Origin: CAZQSS01 sp964596405
GTDB lineage: Bacteria; Patescibacteriota; Patescibacteriia; Magasanikbacterales; UBA10003
DNA length: 57,830 nt
Reading direction: 5' to 3'
Assembly (NCBI GenBank): GCA_964596405.1
Contig: CAZQSS010000002.1
Location: 1 to 57,830 of the forward strand
This document shows, one piece after another, positions 1-7,269 of the stretch (within the stretch, counting starts at the first letter, position 1; each line of letters starts with the position of its first letter). Made by a program: the position numbers and the translations under genes. The notes beneath the pieces were generated by a model, which worked only from the letters and a program-made list of their open reading frames with translations, ran no database searches and had not been told where the DNA came from.

Positions 1-16
1 ATTACCCCCGAAATAC

Positions 17-45
17 TTGACAGGTTTGAATAACGGGTATAAGAT
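17..45 (+). promoter_or_regulatory. sigma70-type promoter of the DHH-like gene
   Basis: TTGACA at 17-22, a 17-bp spacer and TAAGAT at 40-45. The expected transcription start, near 52, leaves a leader of only about 8 nt before the ATG at 60, with no Shine-Dalgarno. Confidence 0.7.
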
Positions 46-59
46 AACCTATTCTCTTT

Positions 60-1202
60 ATGGCTTATAATCTGAATCAACAGGCATGGGAAGCTCTAAA
101 CCGCGCCCGCCAAATCCTCGTGATTTTCCCCAAAGAAAACGAGGGTGACGGCGCCACGGCCGCTTTGGCGTTGGCCGAAATTCTGAAAAAACTCAACAAG
201 CAGGCCGAGGTCGTCTGTACGGATTTTATCGCGCCGCACAAGTGGTTATTTCTGCCCTCAATCAAAAATATCAAAAGCCAACTCTCGCCGCTCCAAAAAT
301 TCGTGATCAAAGTTGATCTGAAAAAAAATAAACTGGCTTCTTTAAGTTATGATGTTAAAGACAATAATCTCTATATTTATATCTCCCCTAAAGAAGGCGT
401 GATCAACCGCAGCGATGTTCACACCGCTTCCAGTGATTTCAAATTTGATTTGGTAGTGACAGTAGACGCGCCGGATTTAGCCTCGCTGGGGCGTATTTAC
501 GAAAACAACACCGAACTTTTTTCCAAAACTCCCATTATCAATATTGATCACAATCCGGCCAACGAACATTTTGGCAAAATCAATCTGGTGGATATCTCCG
601 CCTCCTCGGCGGCTGAAGTTCTGTTTGAATTTCTAAACCAAATCGCGCCGGAGCAGATTACCGCCGATGTCGCCACTCTCTTGCTCGCCGGTATGATTAT
701 CAAAACCAAAAATTTCCGCGCGGCCAATGTCAGCTCTCGCACCTTGAGCAATGCCGGTAAGCTGGTAGATTTGGGAGCCAAACGCGAAGAAATTGTTCAA
801 CACCTTTACCGCCAACGCTCACTCGCGGCCCTCAAACTCTGGGGCGAGGCTTTGGTGAATTTAAAAAATGATTCTAAAACGGGATTGATCTGGTTGAGTC
901 TCAAACGCGATGATTTTCGCCACGCCAATGCTACCGAATCCGACCTGCCGGAAATTATTGACGAGCTCTTGGCTAATTCGCCCGAGGCCAAAACTATTGT
1001 TTTACTTTATGAAACTGCCGAGGGCAGTGTGGCCGGGTTAGTGGCCACGGAAAAACATTTGGATGCCAAAACCCTTGTTCAGCCGTTCGCGCCCATAGGC
1101 AATCGGTTGAGGGTTAAAATAAATATTGTCGGCAAAGATTTGGCCGCTGCCGAACAGGCCGTCATAGAAACTATAAAAAACCGCCTGCCTGCCTGCCGGT
1201 AG
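60..1202 (+). CDS. DHH-family phosphoesterase-like protein with degraded active-site motifs
   Basis: 380 residues with the layout of the DHH/DHHA1 (RecJ-like, nanoRNase/pAp phosphatase) family: an N-terminal alpha/beta region, the family's motif positions, and a C-terminal DHHA1-like part. Known members hydrolyse short oligonucleotides or pAp using metal-binding Asp and His residues. Here those motifs are altered: the DHH triad reads IDHNP, the first motif reads KENEGDG rather than an HxxPDxD form, and the later GxxxDTG position reads GMIIKTK. Loss of catalysis is an inference. The last codons and the TAG stop fall in a GC-rich palindromic repeat (1191-1204), so the native C-terminus may have been altered. 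A strong promoter lies just upstream and an intrinsic terminator follows. Confidence 0.75.
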   Translation: MAYNLNQQAWEALNRARQILVIFPKENEGDGATAALALAEILKKLNKQAEVVCTDFIAPHKWLFLPSIKNIKSQLSPLQKFVIKVDLKKNKLASLSYDVKDNNLYIYISPKEGVINRSDVHTASSDFKFDLVVTVDAPDLASLGRIYENNTELFSKTPIINIDHNPANEHFGKINLVDISASSAAEVLFEFLNQIAPEQITADVATLLLAGMIIKTKNFRAANVSSRTLSNAGKLVDLGAKREEIVQHLYRQRSLAALKLWGEALVNLKNDSKTGLIWLSLKRDDFRHANATESDLPEIIDELLANSPEAKTIVLLYETAEGSVAGLVATEKHLDAKTLVQPFAPIGNRLRVKINIVGKDLAAAEQAVIETIKNRLPACR

Positions 1203-1204
1203 GC
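1191..1204. repeat. GC-rich palindromic repeat at the 3' end of the DHH-like gene
   Basis: GCCTGCCGGTAGGC, one copy of a dispersed CCTGCCTGCCGGCAGGCAGG-like family found about ten times in the window. It supplies the last codons and the stop codon. Confidence 0.8.
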
Positions 1205-1218
1205 CTGGCCGCAGATTT

Positions 1219-1251
1219 AAAAAATCGCTCCGATCAAGGGGCGATTTTTTT
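1219..1251 (+). terminator. intrinsic terminator, probably bidirectional
   Basis: AAAAATCGC and GCGATTTTT arms around a short loop, with A and T tracts on both sides. It sits between the converging DHH-like gene and the tRNA. Confidence 0.8.
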
Positions 1252-1262
1252 ATTTATTCCAA

Positions 1263-1334
1263 TGCGCCTGGCAGGGATCGAACCTGCGACCCAACGATTA
1301 TAAGTCGTTTGCTCTGCCACTGAGCTACAGGCGC
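1263..1334 (-). tRNA. tRNA-Ile (anticodon UAU)
   Basis: A full cloverleaf folds on the minus strand: acceptor GCGCCTG/CAGGCGC, D stem GCTC/GAGC, anticodon stem AACGA/TCGTT with loop CTTATAA, T stem GCAGG/CCTGC with TTCGATC, discriminator A. CCA is not encoded. Anticodon UAU would read AUA directly. Most bacteria instead read AUA with a CAU tRNA modified by TilS. The 5' end directly abuts the stop codon of the upstream minus-strand gene, so the tRNA may be processed from a dicistronic transcript. Confidence 0.93.
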
Positions 1335-1997
1335 CTATTTTGGTAACTCCGTTAAAATCTTTAACTGCATCATTATTTTTTCTTTTAATTCTACCTTGTT
1401 AAACATAATTGTGCAAGTACCATGACCAAACGAACCTTTATGATTTATTCTGCAAGAAAGACTCTCTTTAATATATGGCTTTATAAATTGTTTGATTGAA
1501 ATATTTAAAAATTCTGCCCAGTATTTAATTTCTTTTTTAATATCCATATCTTTGTAAAGTTGCAGTGCGACTTTTAGGTCTTTGCTCTGTACTTTATAAA
1601 TTGATTTTAACCAATATATAAAAAATTTCAATACTTGCGGGTCAGTATTTGCCAAAGCCACTCTTGACCAATCTGCTTTACTGCCCTCACCCCAATATAA
1701 AGCTAACCCAGCAACAAACAGTTCTTTTTTCAAAAAGGGTAAAATGCGCTTTTTTTCAAAATTATATAAATTATTTAACCTCTCTTCTCTCTTTTTAAAC
1801 ATTGTCTGTCTAAATTTTTCAATTCTTATCTCACTGTTAGCTCTTAACTGATTAATCCTTTCTCTAGATAATGGATAATCTCTAAGCCAAGAACTTAACG
1901 TGCTTTTAGAGACGCCTGTTTCATTTTTTATTTGTGAATAACTTTTACCTTCTTTGCGCAACTCAAGAGCTCGCTCTCTTAATTTAATTTTGGACAC
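1335..1997 (-). CDS. helix-turn-helix protein with LAGLIDADG-like C-terminal region
   Basis: 220 residues. Residues 1-40 form a clear HTH (SYSQIKNETGVSKSTLSSWL) of the resolvase/transposase type. Residues 90-215 carry LYWGEGSK and a mixed alpha/beta region that recalls LAGLIDADG-type proteins common in CPR genomes; this homology is recalled, not tested. Base composition is AT-rich. The TAG stop ends one base before the 5' end of tRNA-Ile, so the two are probably co-transcribed. A 6+4+6 palindrome (ACTTAC-ATTC-GTAAGT, 2016-2031) lies about 20 bp upstream of the ATG and could be an autoregulatory operator. Function is unknown: it could be a DNA-binding regulator or a remnant homing-type protein. 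Confidence 0.75.
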   Translation of the reverse strand: MSKIKLRERALELRKEGKSYSQIKNETGVSKSTLSSWLRDYPLSRERINQLRANSEIRIEKFRQTMFKKREERLNNLYNFEKKRILPFLKKELFVAGLALYWGEGSKADWSRVALANTDPQVLKFFIYWLKSIYKVQSKDLKVALQLYKDMDIKKEIKYWAEFLNISIKQFIKPYIKESLSCRINHKGSFGHGTCTIMFNKVELKEKIMMQLKILTELPK

Positions 1998-2015
1998 ATG
2001 AGTGAGGTTTATATA

Positions 2016-2031
2016 ACTTACATTCGTAAGT
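2016..2031. promoter_or_regulatory. perfect palindrome upstream of the HTH gene, candidate operator
   Basis: ACTTACATTCGTAAGT, with 6-bp perfect arms, in the likely promoter region of the HTH gene. Confidence 0.4.
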
Positions 2032-2103
2032 ACAATATATCACGCCTCTCTCCTTTTGACAATGGCCTTTCGTCAAAAACGTCTAGATAAACTAAACTCA
2101 TCC

Positions 2104-2286
2104 TTCTCTAATTCCTGCCTGCCGGCAGGCAGGCGCGCGAATTAGAGAAGGTAATCTGTCCTACGATTCCCTCCTCCGCCAAGCCTGCTTGTCGGCAGAC
2201 AGGGCTACGGCGGGCAGGCGCGCGAATTAAACCAAATAATCTATTCTACGATTCCTGCCTGCCGAGGAGGCAGGAATCGTAGAATA
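2104..2286. repeat. cluster of GC-rich palindromic repeats
   Basis: The 350 bases between the HTH gene and the pilin-like gene hold no gene. Two long hairpins are visible: 2104-2148 (CTTCTCTAATTCCTGCCTGCC pairing with its complement across a GCGCGC insert) and 2242-2286 (ATTCTACGATTCCTGCC arms). Between them is a degenerate copy carrying the same GGCAGGCGCGCGAATTA tail. All belong to the dispersed CCTGCC/GGCAGG family. Confidence 0.8.
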
Positions 2287-2298
2287 CTAAAACAAGAA

Positions 2299-2334
2299 AA
2301 AAATAAAAAAGCCCCACAGGTTGTGCTGTGGGGC
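2299..2334 (-). terminator. intrinsic terminator of the pilin-like gene
   Basis: On the minus strand GCCCCACAG/CTGTGGGGC with a 6-nt loop is followed by a T-rich tract. Confidence 0.9.
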
Positions 2335-2347
2335 GGGTGAAATTGTT

Positions 2348-2956
2348 TTACTCCGGCTTGGGGGCAATCTCCATGTTGATGATGATGCCCTTGACCGCGA
2401 GAGGCTGATTGGAGACGTGAACGATCTGGCCACCAGAGACGTAGTGCTGATGGTATACACCCTTCGTGTCCCACCAGTACAGATACTCCGCCGATTGGTC
2501 GTAAGTACCGTCGTCCTGAAGGACTTCTGAGGTTCTGTGTTGCCGTCCTCCGATTGCCACGGGTATTCCACTGAGTTCTGCATTGACATACTGCCCGTCT
2601 ACAGCGGCCACCGTTGTGGGAGTGAGACGCTTCCCTCCGCTCGTCACCTTGCCGCGCACCGTTGAGTAGATAATAACCTGCCCGCTGTAGGCGGAGACGA
2701 CGTAGAGGTGCTTGATTGAACCGGGCTTGTTGTCCTCGGTTAGGCGGTCGGCGACATTCTGCTGTTCGGCCGTAAGACCACCAGCATTGGTCTGAACATG
2801 CACCTCGGCCTGTTTCACGCCAGAGGCCGAAGTCGGTTCGTTTTTCGCCGTGCCGCTTACTCTGGAACAAAATGGAATCATAAGCGCGGCGAGAAGGCCT
2901 ATGATTGCGACAATGATCACGACCTCAATGAGAGTGAAACCATGCTGTTTGCGCAT
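2348..2956 (-). CDS. type IV pilin-like (prepilin N-terminal methylation) protein
   Basis: 202 residues from the ATG at 2956, chosen because it follows a GGGGAAAG ribosome site and gives a short basic leader directly before a prepilin motif: MRKQHG|FTLIEVVIIVAIIGLL. Cleavage after Gly by a PilD-type peptidase and methylation of Phe are typical of the family. The rest is soluble, polar and of unknown fold, with YYWWDTKG-type aromatic residues near the C-terminus. It lies 28 bp downstream of a lipoprotein gene under the same promoter and is followed by an intrinsic terminator. GC content is visibly higher than in the neighbouring housekeeping genes. Whether it forms a pilus or is a pseudopilin cannot be told. 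Confidence 0.8.
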   Translation of the reverse strand: MRKQHGFTLIEVVIIVAIIGLLAALMIPFCSRVSGTAKNEPTSASGVKQAEVHVQTNAGGLTAEQQNVADRLTEDNKPGSIKHLYVVSAYSGQVIIYSTVRGKVTSGGKRLTPTTVAAVDGQYVNAELSGIPVAIGGRQHRTSEVLQDDGTYDQSAEYLYWWDTKGVYHQHYVSGGQIVHVSNQPLAVKGIIINMEIAPKPE

Positions 2957-2984
2957 TGTCTTTCCCCTTTCTTCTGTTTCTTGG

Positions 2985-3446
2985 TTACTGGGTGATGTAG
3001 GGCTTGAACTCGCGCGGGAGCGGTTTGTCCGCGCCCTTGGGCAACTCACCGGCGTTGGCAAACCGCCAATTGAACTTGGCCATCTGCGCGTTGTACTCGG
3101 CGGCGAGCGAGTTGTAGCTGGCCTTGACGCCGGCCACTTCCGAGGCCCAGACGTTGTACTGCTCGCGATCCTCGCGCGGCCACTTGTGGCGCGGCAGGTC
3201 CTTGTAGGCCTCGGCCATCGCCTTCATGCGACCATCGTAGACCGTCACGTCAGCCTGCTTCTTCTCCAGCTGGGCGGCGGCGTCCTTGAACCACATGTAC
3301 TTCTTGAGCAGAGCCTCGGGGCCGAACTCGTCCTTGGCCACCTGGGCGGCCTCGTTACAGACGAAACAGCCCATGACGCTAAAAACGATCCCGAGAGCCA
3401 AAACCGCGAACACGAACTTCACGCACCGATTCACTACCTGTCTCAT
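2985..3446 (-). CDS. small putative lipoprotein, function unknown
   Basis: 153 residues. A basic N-terminus, a hydrophobic stretch and a lipobox-like VMGC near residue 26 suggest a lipid-anchored exported protein. The mature part is alpha-helical and charged (KDAAAQLEKKQADV, Tyr/Trp-rich middle), perhaps coiled-coil, and ends in a Pro-rich tail. The ATG follows a strong GGAGG and a leader hairpin (3459-3486). The promoter at 3563-3591 belongs to a family shared with other accessory genes. High GC compared with the adjacent cca gene suggests a different origin. No homologue recognised. Confidence 0.7.
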   Translation of the reverse strand: MRQVVNRCVKFVFAVLALGIVFSVMGCFVCNEAAQVAKDEFGPEALLKKYMWFKDAAAQLEKKQADVTVYDGRMKAMAEAYKDLPRHKWPREDREQYNVWASEVAGVKASYNSLAAEYNAQMAKFNWRFANAGELPKGADKPLPREFKPYITQ

Positions 3447-3458
3447 CCTGGCCTCCTT

Positions 3459-3486
3459 GTCCTCCGTAGCTTTAGCGTAGGAGGAC
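3459..3486 (-). promoter_or_regulatory. 5' leader hairpin next to the Shine-Dalgarno
   Basis: GTCCTCC and GGAGGAC arms around a GCTTTAGC-type loop, immediately before AAGGAGG. Nearly the same element precedes the membrane protein gene at 32022. It resembles a dispersed CPR palindrome. Confidence 0.65.
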
Positions 3487-3562
3487 TGTATTTTCCCCTT
3501 GATTGGGGAGTTGGTGGATAGGGCAAAACGCCCTTATTCCGCTTTAAAAGATCTAATAAGCC

Positions 3563-3591
3563 ATCATAGCACATTTTGGGACTTTTGTCAA
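3563..3591 (-). promoter_or_regulatory. sigma70-type promoter of the lipoprotein/pilin-like operon
   Basis: Minus strand: TTGACA, 17 bp ending in TGTGC, then TATGAT. Its -35 box overlaps the -35 of the divergent cca promoter. A boxA-like word with AGATCTTTTAAAGC follows in the leader (3540-3553). Confidence 0.8.
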
Positions 3592-3611
3592 GAGGCGGTT
3601 TGTGTTAAGAT
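3585..3611 (+). promoter_or_regulatory. promoter of cca, probably leaderless transcript
   Basis: TTGTCA at 3585 and an extended TGTGTTAAGAT with TAAGAT at 3606-3611. The expected start site coincides with or lies within a few bases of the cca ATG at 3618. Confidence 0.55.
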
Positions 3612-3617
3612 AAAGAC

Positions 3618-5366
3618 ATGAAAAGTCTAGCCCAAATCCAAAAAAATCTGGCCAAAATTCTAAAGGCTGAAAAAGGCCTGCCTGCCGGTAGGCATGGCCT
3701 AAATTTTATTGCTGTCCTATCAAAAAAATTTCCCCAAGCCAAAATTTACTTGGTCGGCGGGATGGCGCGAGATTTATTTTTGGGACGCGAATCAAAGGAT
3801 TATGATTTTGTGGTCTGCGGCGTGCCGGCCAAAAAACTGGAAACAATTTTAAAAAAACTGGGCGCCACCAACCTGGTGGGAAAACGGTTTGGAGTTTTTA
3901 AATTCGCGCCTACTCTCCCACCCCCTCTTACTCTCCCCCTCGGGCAGGGGGAGAAAACGATAGAAATCGATATTGCCTTGCCCCGCACCGAACACGCCTG
4001 GGGCACCGGCGGCTATCGCGATGTGGAAACCCAATCCGATTGGCGCCTGCCGATTGAAAAAGATCTAGCCCGCCGCGACTTTACAATTAATGCGATGGCG
4101 TTGGAATTGGGAATTAGGAATAAAGAATTAGGAATTATGGACTTGACCGACCCGTTTGACGGTTTAAGTGATCTGAAGAAAAAATTGATCCGAACGGTGG
4201 GCAAACCCGAAGAAAGATTTAAAGAAGACTTTTCTCGCATGTTGCGCGGCCTGCGTTTTGCCTCGCAATTAAACTTTCAGATTGAAAAAAATACATGGGA
4301 TACATTAGTCAAGATGATGAAAAAAATAAACGCGACATTATGTCATTCCCGCCCCCGATCTGTCATCCCCGCGAACGCGGGGATCCAGTCGAGGGCAGGC
4401 TCCCGCGGGAATCCAGCGGCTGGATCCCGCATCAAGTGCGGGATGACAACGAGTGAACGCATTGTGCCTTACGAAGTTATCTCTAAAGAATTTTTAAAAT
4501 CGCTGGTCATCAATCCCTTAAAAACCGTTGACCTGTGGGATGAGGCCGGAGCGCTAAAACAGTTGATGCCGGAATTACTGAAAATGCAGGGCTGTCCCCA
4601 GCCGCCGGAATTTCACAAAGAAGGCGATGTTTGGACCCACACCTACTTGGCGCTGGGTAATCTTTTTGCTCCACATTTTAAAAAATTCGTCCGTTCCCTG
4701 CCTCCGTCTTTCCAAAATGAACCTCTGATTTCGCCGACTTTGGTTTTGGCGGTTTTATTTCACGACCTGGGCAAGCCTTATACCATCAAAACGCCGGAAA
4801 AAGACGGCGTGGACCGCATCCGCACCAACGAACACGATAGTGTGGGCGCCAAACTGGCCAAACAAATCGGCGAACGACTCCGCTTGAGCTCAGTGCCGGA
4901 CATGCATTGCAATTTAGACCATCTGGCCTGGCTTATCCAACACCATTTGCTGACTGTTCACGGCGACCCGATGAAATTTACTAATCGCACCATTGAAAAA
5001 TACTTCTTCAATCCGCTCGTGCCCGGCACTGACCTGTTAAAACTGATTTATTGCGATCAAATGGCCTCTTTTGTTGGTGGCAAACCCCAACTAGGTTCGC
5101 TCCCCCGCCTGGTTAAAAGAATAAAAATGCTTTTAGGCGGATTGCGCCAAACCAAACACCTGCCTACCGGCAAGGCAGGCCATGCCTACCGGCAGGCAGG
5201 TTTGCCGCCGCCGCTTTTAGACGGCCGCGAAATTATGATGGTCTTAAAACTAAAACCCGGTCGCCTCGTCGGCGACCTAAAAGACCGTTTGCGCGAGGCC
5301 CAGTTAGCCGGTAAAGTTAAAAATAAAAAACAAGCTAAAGATTTTTTAATCAAGATCCACTCCTAA
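3618..5366 (+). CDS. cca: CCA tRNA nucleotidyltransferase with HD domain, carrying several in-frame repeat insertions
   Basis: 582 residues. Adds or repairs the 3' CCA of tRNAs. The class II nucleotidyltransferase head is clear: YLVGGMARDLFLG, then DYDFVV as the metal-binding DxD, and RRDFTINAMAL. The tRNA-binding domain follows, and a C-terminal HD domain has LFHDLGKP. The gene is longer than usual because at least four different dispersed repeats sit in frame: a PAGRHG-type insert (about 3678), an LPLGQGE hairpin (3912-3955), a GIRNKELGIMD repeat (4108-4140), a VIPANAGIQ-type palindrome pair (4340-4447) and a double PTGKAG/YRQAG insert (5158-5202). The reading frame stays open throughout, so the gene is probably functional. 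A 141-bp inverted-repeat element follows the stop by one base. Confidence 0.93.
   Translation: MKSLAQIQKNLAKILKAEKGLPAGRHGLNFIAVLSKKFPQAKIYLVGGMARDLFLGRESKDYDFVVCGVPAKKLETILKKLGATNLVGKRFGVFKFAPTLPPPLTLPLGQGEKTIEIDIALPRTEHAWGTGGYRDVETQSDWRLPIEKDLARRDFTINAMALELGIRNKELGIMDLTDPFDGLSDLKKKLIRTVGKPEERFKEDFSRMLRGLRFASQLNFQIEKNTWDTLVKMMKKINATLCHSRPRSVIPANAGIQSRAGSRGNPAAGSRIKCGMTTSERIVPYEVISKEFLKSLVINPLKTVDLWDEAGALKQLMPELLKMQGCPQPPEFHKEGDVWTHTYLALGNLFAPHFKKFVRSLPPSFQNEPLISPTLVLAVLFHDLGKPYTIKTPEKDGVDRIRTNEHDSVGAKLAKQIGERLRLSSVPDMHCNLDHLAWLIQHHLLTVHGDPMKFTNRTIEKYFFNPLVPGTDLLKLIYCDQMASFVGGKPQLGSLPRLVKRIKMLLGGLRQTKHLPTGKAGHAYRQAGLPPPLLDGREIMMVLKLKPGRLVGDLKDRLREAQLAGKVKNKKQAKDFLIKIHS
4340..4447. repeat. VIPANAGIQ-type palindromic repeat inserted in cca
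   Basis: CATCCCCGCGAACGCGGGGA and GATCCCGCATCAAGTGCGGG hairpins. This repeat type is known from many bacterial phyla and encodes the recognisable peptide VIPANAGIQ. It sits in frame between the head and HD domains. Confidence 0.85.
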
Positions 5367-5367
5367 T

Positions 5368-5508
5368 ATGCCCAGTAATACAACCCCGCAAGTTTCGCTT
5401 CGCGAAACATAAAAGATGCGTTGATATTACTAGGTCATCAAAATTTAAAAAAACATTTAATTTAAATCCCCGAATGATAAAATCATGCGGGGTTGATATA
5501 CTGGGTAT
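5368..5508 (+). repeat. 141-bp inverted-repeat element flanked by TATG (copy 1)
   Basis: Starts ATGCCCAGTAATACAACCCC and ends GGGGTTGATATACTGGGTAT; these ends are a 20-23 bp imperfect inverted repeat. Directly inside the left arm is a GTTTCGC-TTC-GCGAAAC hairpin, then an AT-rich spacer. A second copy of exactly the same length lies at 41900-42040 with the first 42 bases identical. The final TAT plus the next G forms the start codon of the following gene. Confidence 0.9.
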
Positions 5509-6541
5509 GAAAAAGATTATAGTTGAAGAACCGGACAATAAAAAAAGACTGGATAAATTTTTGACAGAACAACTGCCAAATTTTAGCCGTTCCCAAATTC
5601 AAAAATTGGTTAAACTCAAAAAAATCTTGGTTAACCAAAAGCCGGTCACCCCGCATCATTTTTTAAAAACCAATGACGAAATTAATCTGCTGGATCTCAA
5701 ATATACGGTTGCTCCCTACCAAAAATCCGAAGAACAAACCAAGGGTTCTAAAAAAACAAAAGCCGTCGCGCCAAAAATAATCTACGAAGACGATGATCTC
5801 GTGATTATCAACAAACCGGCCGGCCTTTTGGTTCATCCCCGTCTGGATATAGACAAAGAAACCGAACCGACTTTGGTTGATTGGCTTATTAAAAAGTATC
5901 CCAAAATAAAAAAAGTCGGCGACCAACCCGCCTCTCGGTCCGCCGCATCAGCCACCTGCCTGCCGGCAGGCAGGTTCGGTTCTGTGGCACCCGCAAACTC
6001 GGCGGGCAGGCCCAAACTCCGCCCCGGTATTGTGCATCGCCTGGATAAAGACGCCTCGGGCGTTATGGTGGTAGCCAAAAACCAGGCGGCTTTTGAAGCG
6101 CTGAAAAAACAATTTCATGATCGGCAAGTGATAAAAGAATATGTGGCTTTAACTTATGGACAAATTAAAGCTGATTGTGCTAATATAGAATTTCCTATCG
6201 GTCGGGCGCGCGAGGGTGGTAAAATGGCGGCCCGCGCCAAAGAAACCGAAGGCAAACCCTCCATCACCGCTATTGAAGTCACCAACCGTTTTCCTAATTG
6301 CACTTTGATTAAAGCCTTTCCTAAAACCGGCCGCACTCACCAAATCCGCGTTCACCTTTTTGCTTTGGGCAACCCCTTGGTGGGCGACCAACTTTACAAA
6401 AGTAAAAAATTTAAACCCATCCCCACCGGTCGGCTGATGCTGCACTCGCACAAACTGACAATTAAATTATTAGACAGGGAAATTAAAACATTCATCGCCC
6501 CCATTCCGCAAGAGTTTGATAAATATCGCGGATGGAATTAG
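5507..6541 (+). CDS. rluD: RluA/RluD-family 23S rRNA pseudouridine synthase
   Basis: 344 residues from the ATG at 5507, chosen because it gives the family's usual S4-domain start; an in-frame ATG at 5474 lies inside the upstream repeat element. An S4 RNA-binding domain (residues 1-65, RSQIQKLVK) precedes the catalytic domain with HRLDKDASGVMVVAKN, where Asp is the catalytic residue of the family. GRTHQIRVH near the C-terminus is also characteristic. A GC-rich palindromic repeat (5957-5976) adds a PAGRFGSVAPANSAGR-like insert just before the catalytic motif. The stop codon lies at the edge of another palindromic repeat. The exact target uridine cannot be told, so the symbol is a family call. 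Confidence 0.88.
   Translation: MKKIIVEEPDNKKRLDKFLTEQLPNFSRSQIQKLVKLKKILVNQKPVTPHHFLKTNDEINLLDLKYTVAPYQKSEEQTKGSKKTKAVAPKIIYEDDDLVIINKPAGLLVHPRLDIDKETEPTLVDWLIKKYPKIKKVGDQPASRSAASATCLPAGRFGSVAPANSAGRPKLRPGIVHRLDKDASGVMVVAKNQAAFEALKKQFHDRQVIKEYVALTYGQIKADCANIEFPIGRAREGGKMAARAKETEGKPSITAIEVTNRFPNCTLIKAFPKTGRTHQIRVHLFALGNPLVGDQLYKSKKFKPIPTGRLMLHSHKLTIKLLDREIKTFIAPIPQEFDKYRGWN
5957..5976. repeat. GC-rich palindromic repeat inside the pseudouridine synthase gene
   Basis: CCTGCCTGCCGGCAGGCAGG, a perfect 20-bp palindrome, translated in frame as part of an extra loop. Confidence 0.9.
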
Positions 6542-6612
6542 GAATCAGGAATCAGGAATTATGCGTGGCGATTTTTATTCCCTAATTCATAATTCTTAAT
6601 TCTTAATTCCCA
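6540..6612. repeat. AT-rich palindromic repeat (GGAATTAGGAATCAGG family)
   Basis: GGAATCAGGAATTATG on the left pairs with CATAATTCTTAATTCC on the right. A related single arm lies inside cca at 4108-4140. Confidence 0.75.
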
Positions 6613-6617
6613 ACACT

Positions 6618-7163
6618 ATGATTATCACCATCTCCGGTTTGCCCGGCTCGGGTAAAAGCACCGTCGGCAAAATCCTGGCCAAAAAATTGGGTTACGAATT
6701 TTTATCTATGGGCGATTTGCGGGGCAAAATGGCCATCGACCGAGGCCTGACCATTGACGAACTCAATCGCTTGGGTGAAAAAGAAGGTTGGACGGATAAA
6801 GAGGTGGATGACTATCAACGTAAATACGGCCAAGATCACGACCGCTTGGTGGTTGAGGGCCGTTTAAGTTTTTATTTTATCCCCCAATCTTTTAAGATAT
6901 TTCTAACCGTTAATCAAAAAACCGCCGCCGCTCGGACAATGGAAAACCGCAATGAACGTCAGGATGAAAAATCCGCCAAAACCGTGGAAGAAGCTGAGAA
7001 GCTGCTACGCGAAAGAATCGAAAGTGACCGCAAACGCTACTTAAAATATTACAAACTGGATTATACCGACCCCACGCACTATGACGTAGTTTTGGACACC
7101 ACCCTGCCCTCGGTCAAGGAAGTCGTCCAAATCATACTTGACAGATTACCCAAAAAGATGTAG
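6618..7163 (+). CDS. cytidylate kinase-like nucleotide kinase
   Basis: 181 residues with an N-terminal P-loop GLPGSGKST and the overall pattern of the archaeal-type CMP kinase/AAA_33 group: FLSMGDLRGKMA after the P-loop, then VVEGRLSFYFIP, and a lid-like ERIESDRKRYLKYY. Known members phosphorylate CMP/dCMP. It is shorter than the Cmk of most bacteria and lacks their insert domain. It lies between the pseudouridine synthase and rplS on the same strand and could be in one transcription unit. A dispersed repeat (7170-7268) separates it from rplS. Substrate assignment is inference. Confidence 0.75.
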   Translation: MIITISGLPGSGKSTVGKILAKKLGYEFLSMGDLRGKMAIDRGLTIDELNRLGEKEGWTDKEVDDYQRKYGQDHDRLVVEGRLSFYFIPQSFKIFLTVNQKTAAARTMENRNERQDEKSAKTVEEAEKLLRERIESDRKRYLKYYKLDYTDPTHYDVVLDTTLPSVKEVVQIILDRLPKKM

Positions 7164-7169
7164 GATATT

Positions 7170-7268
7170 ATCAATCTTAAACTTCCAAATCCCAAGCCCT
7201 GCCTACCGGCAGGCAGGTCTAAAATCTCAAACAAATTTCAAATATCAAATCCTAAATTTCCAAACGTA
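7170..7268. repeat. composite AT-rich repeat with GC-rich palindrome core
   Basis: CTTAAACTTCCAAATCCC and similar arms surround CCTACCGGCAGGCAGG at 7202-7217. The outer words resemble the repeats at 29460-29628 and 30808-30945. Confidence 0.6.
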
Positions 7269-7269
7269 T

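Noticed and set aside
2241..2870. Arg-rich 209-residue frame over the pilin-like gene
   Set aside because: It is an alternative frame of the GC-rich pilin-like gene; the prepilin motif and ribosome site support the other frame.
3618..5366. cca as a pseudogene because of the many insertions
   Set aside because: The frame is open from start to stop and all nucleotidyltransferase and HD motifs are intact.
5474..5506. Upstream ATG as the start of the RluD-type gene
   Set aside because: The extra residues are encoded by the inverted-repeat element and the same peptide would arise before rpsS, so they are repeat-derived.
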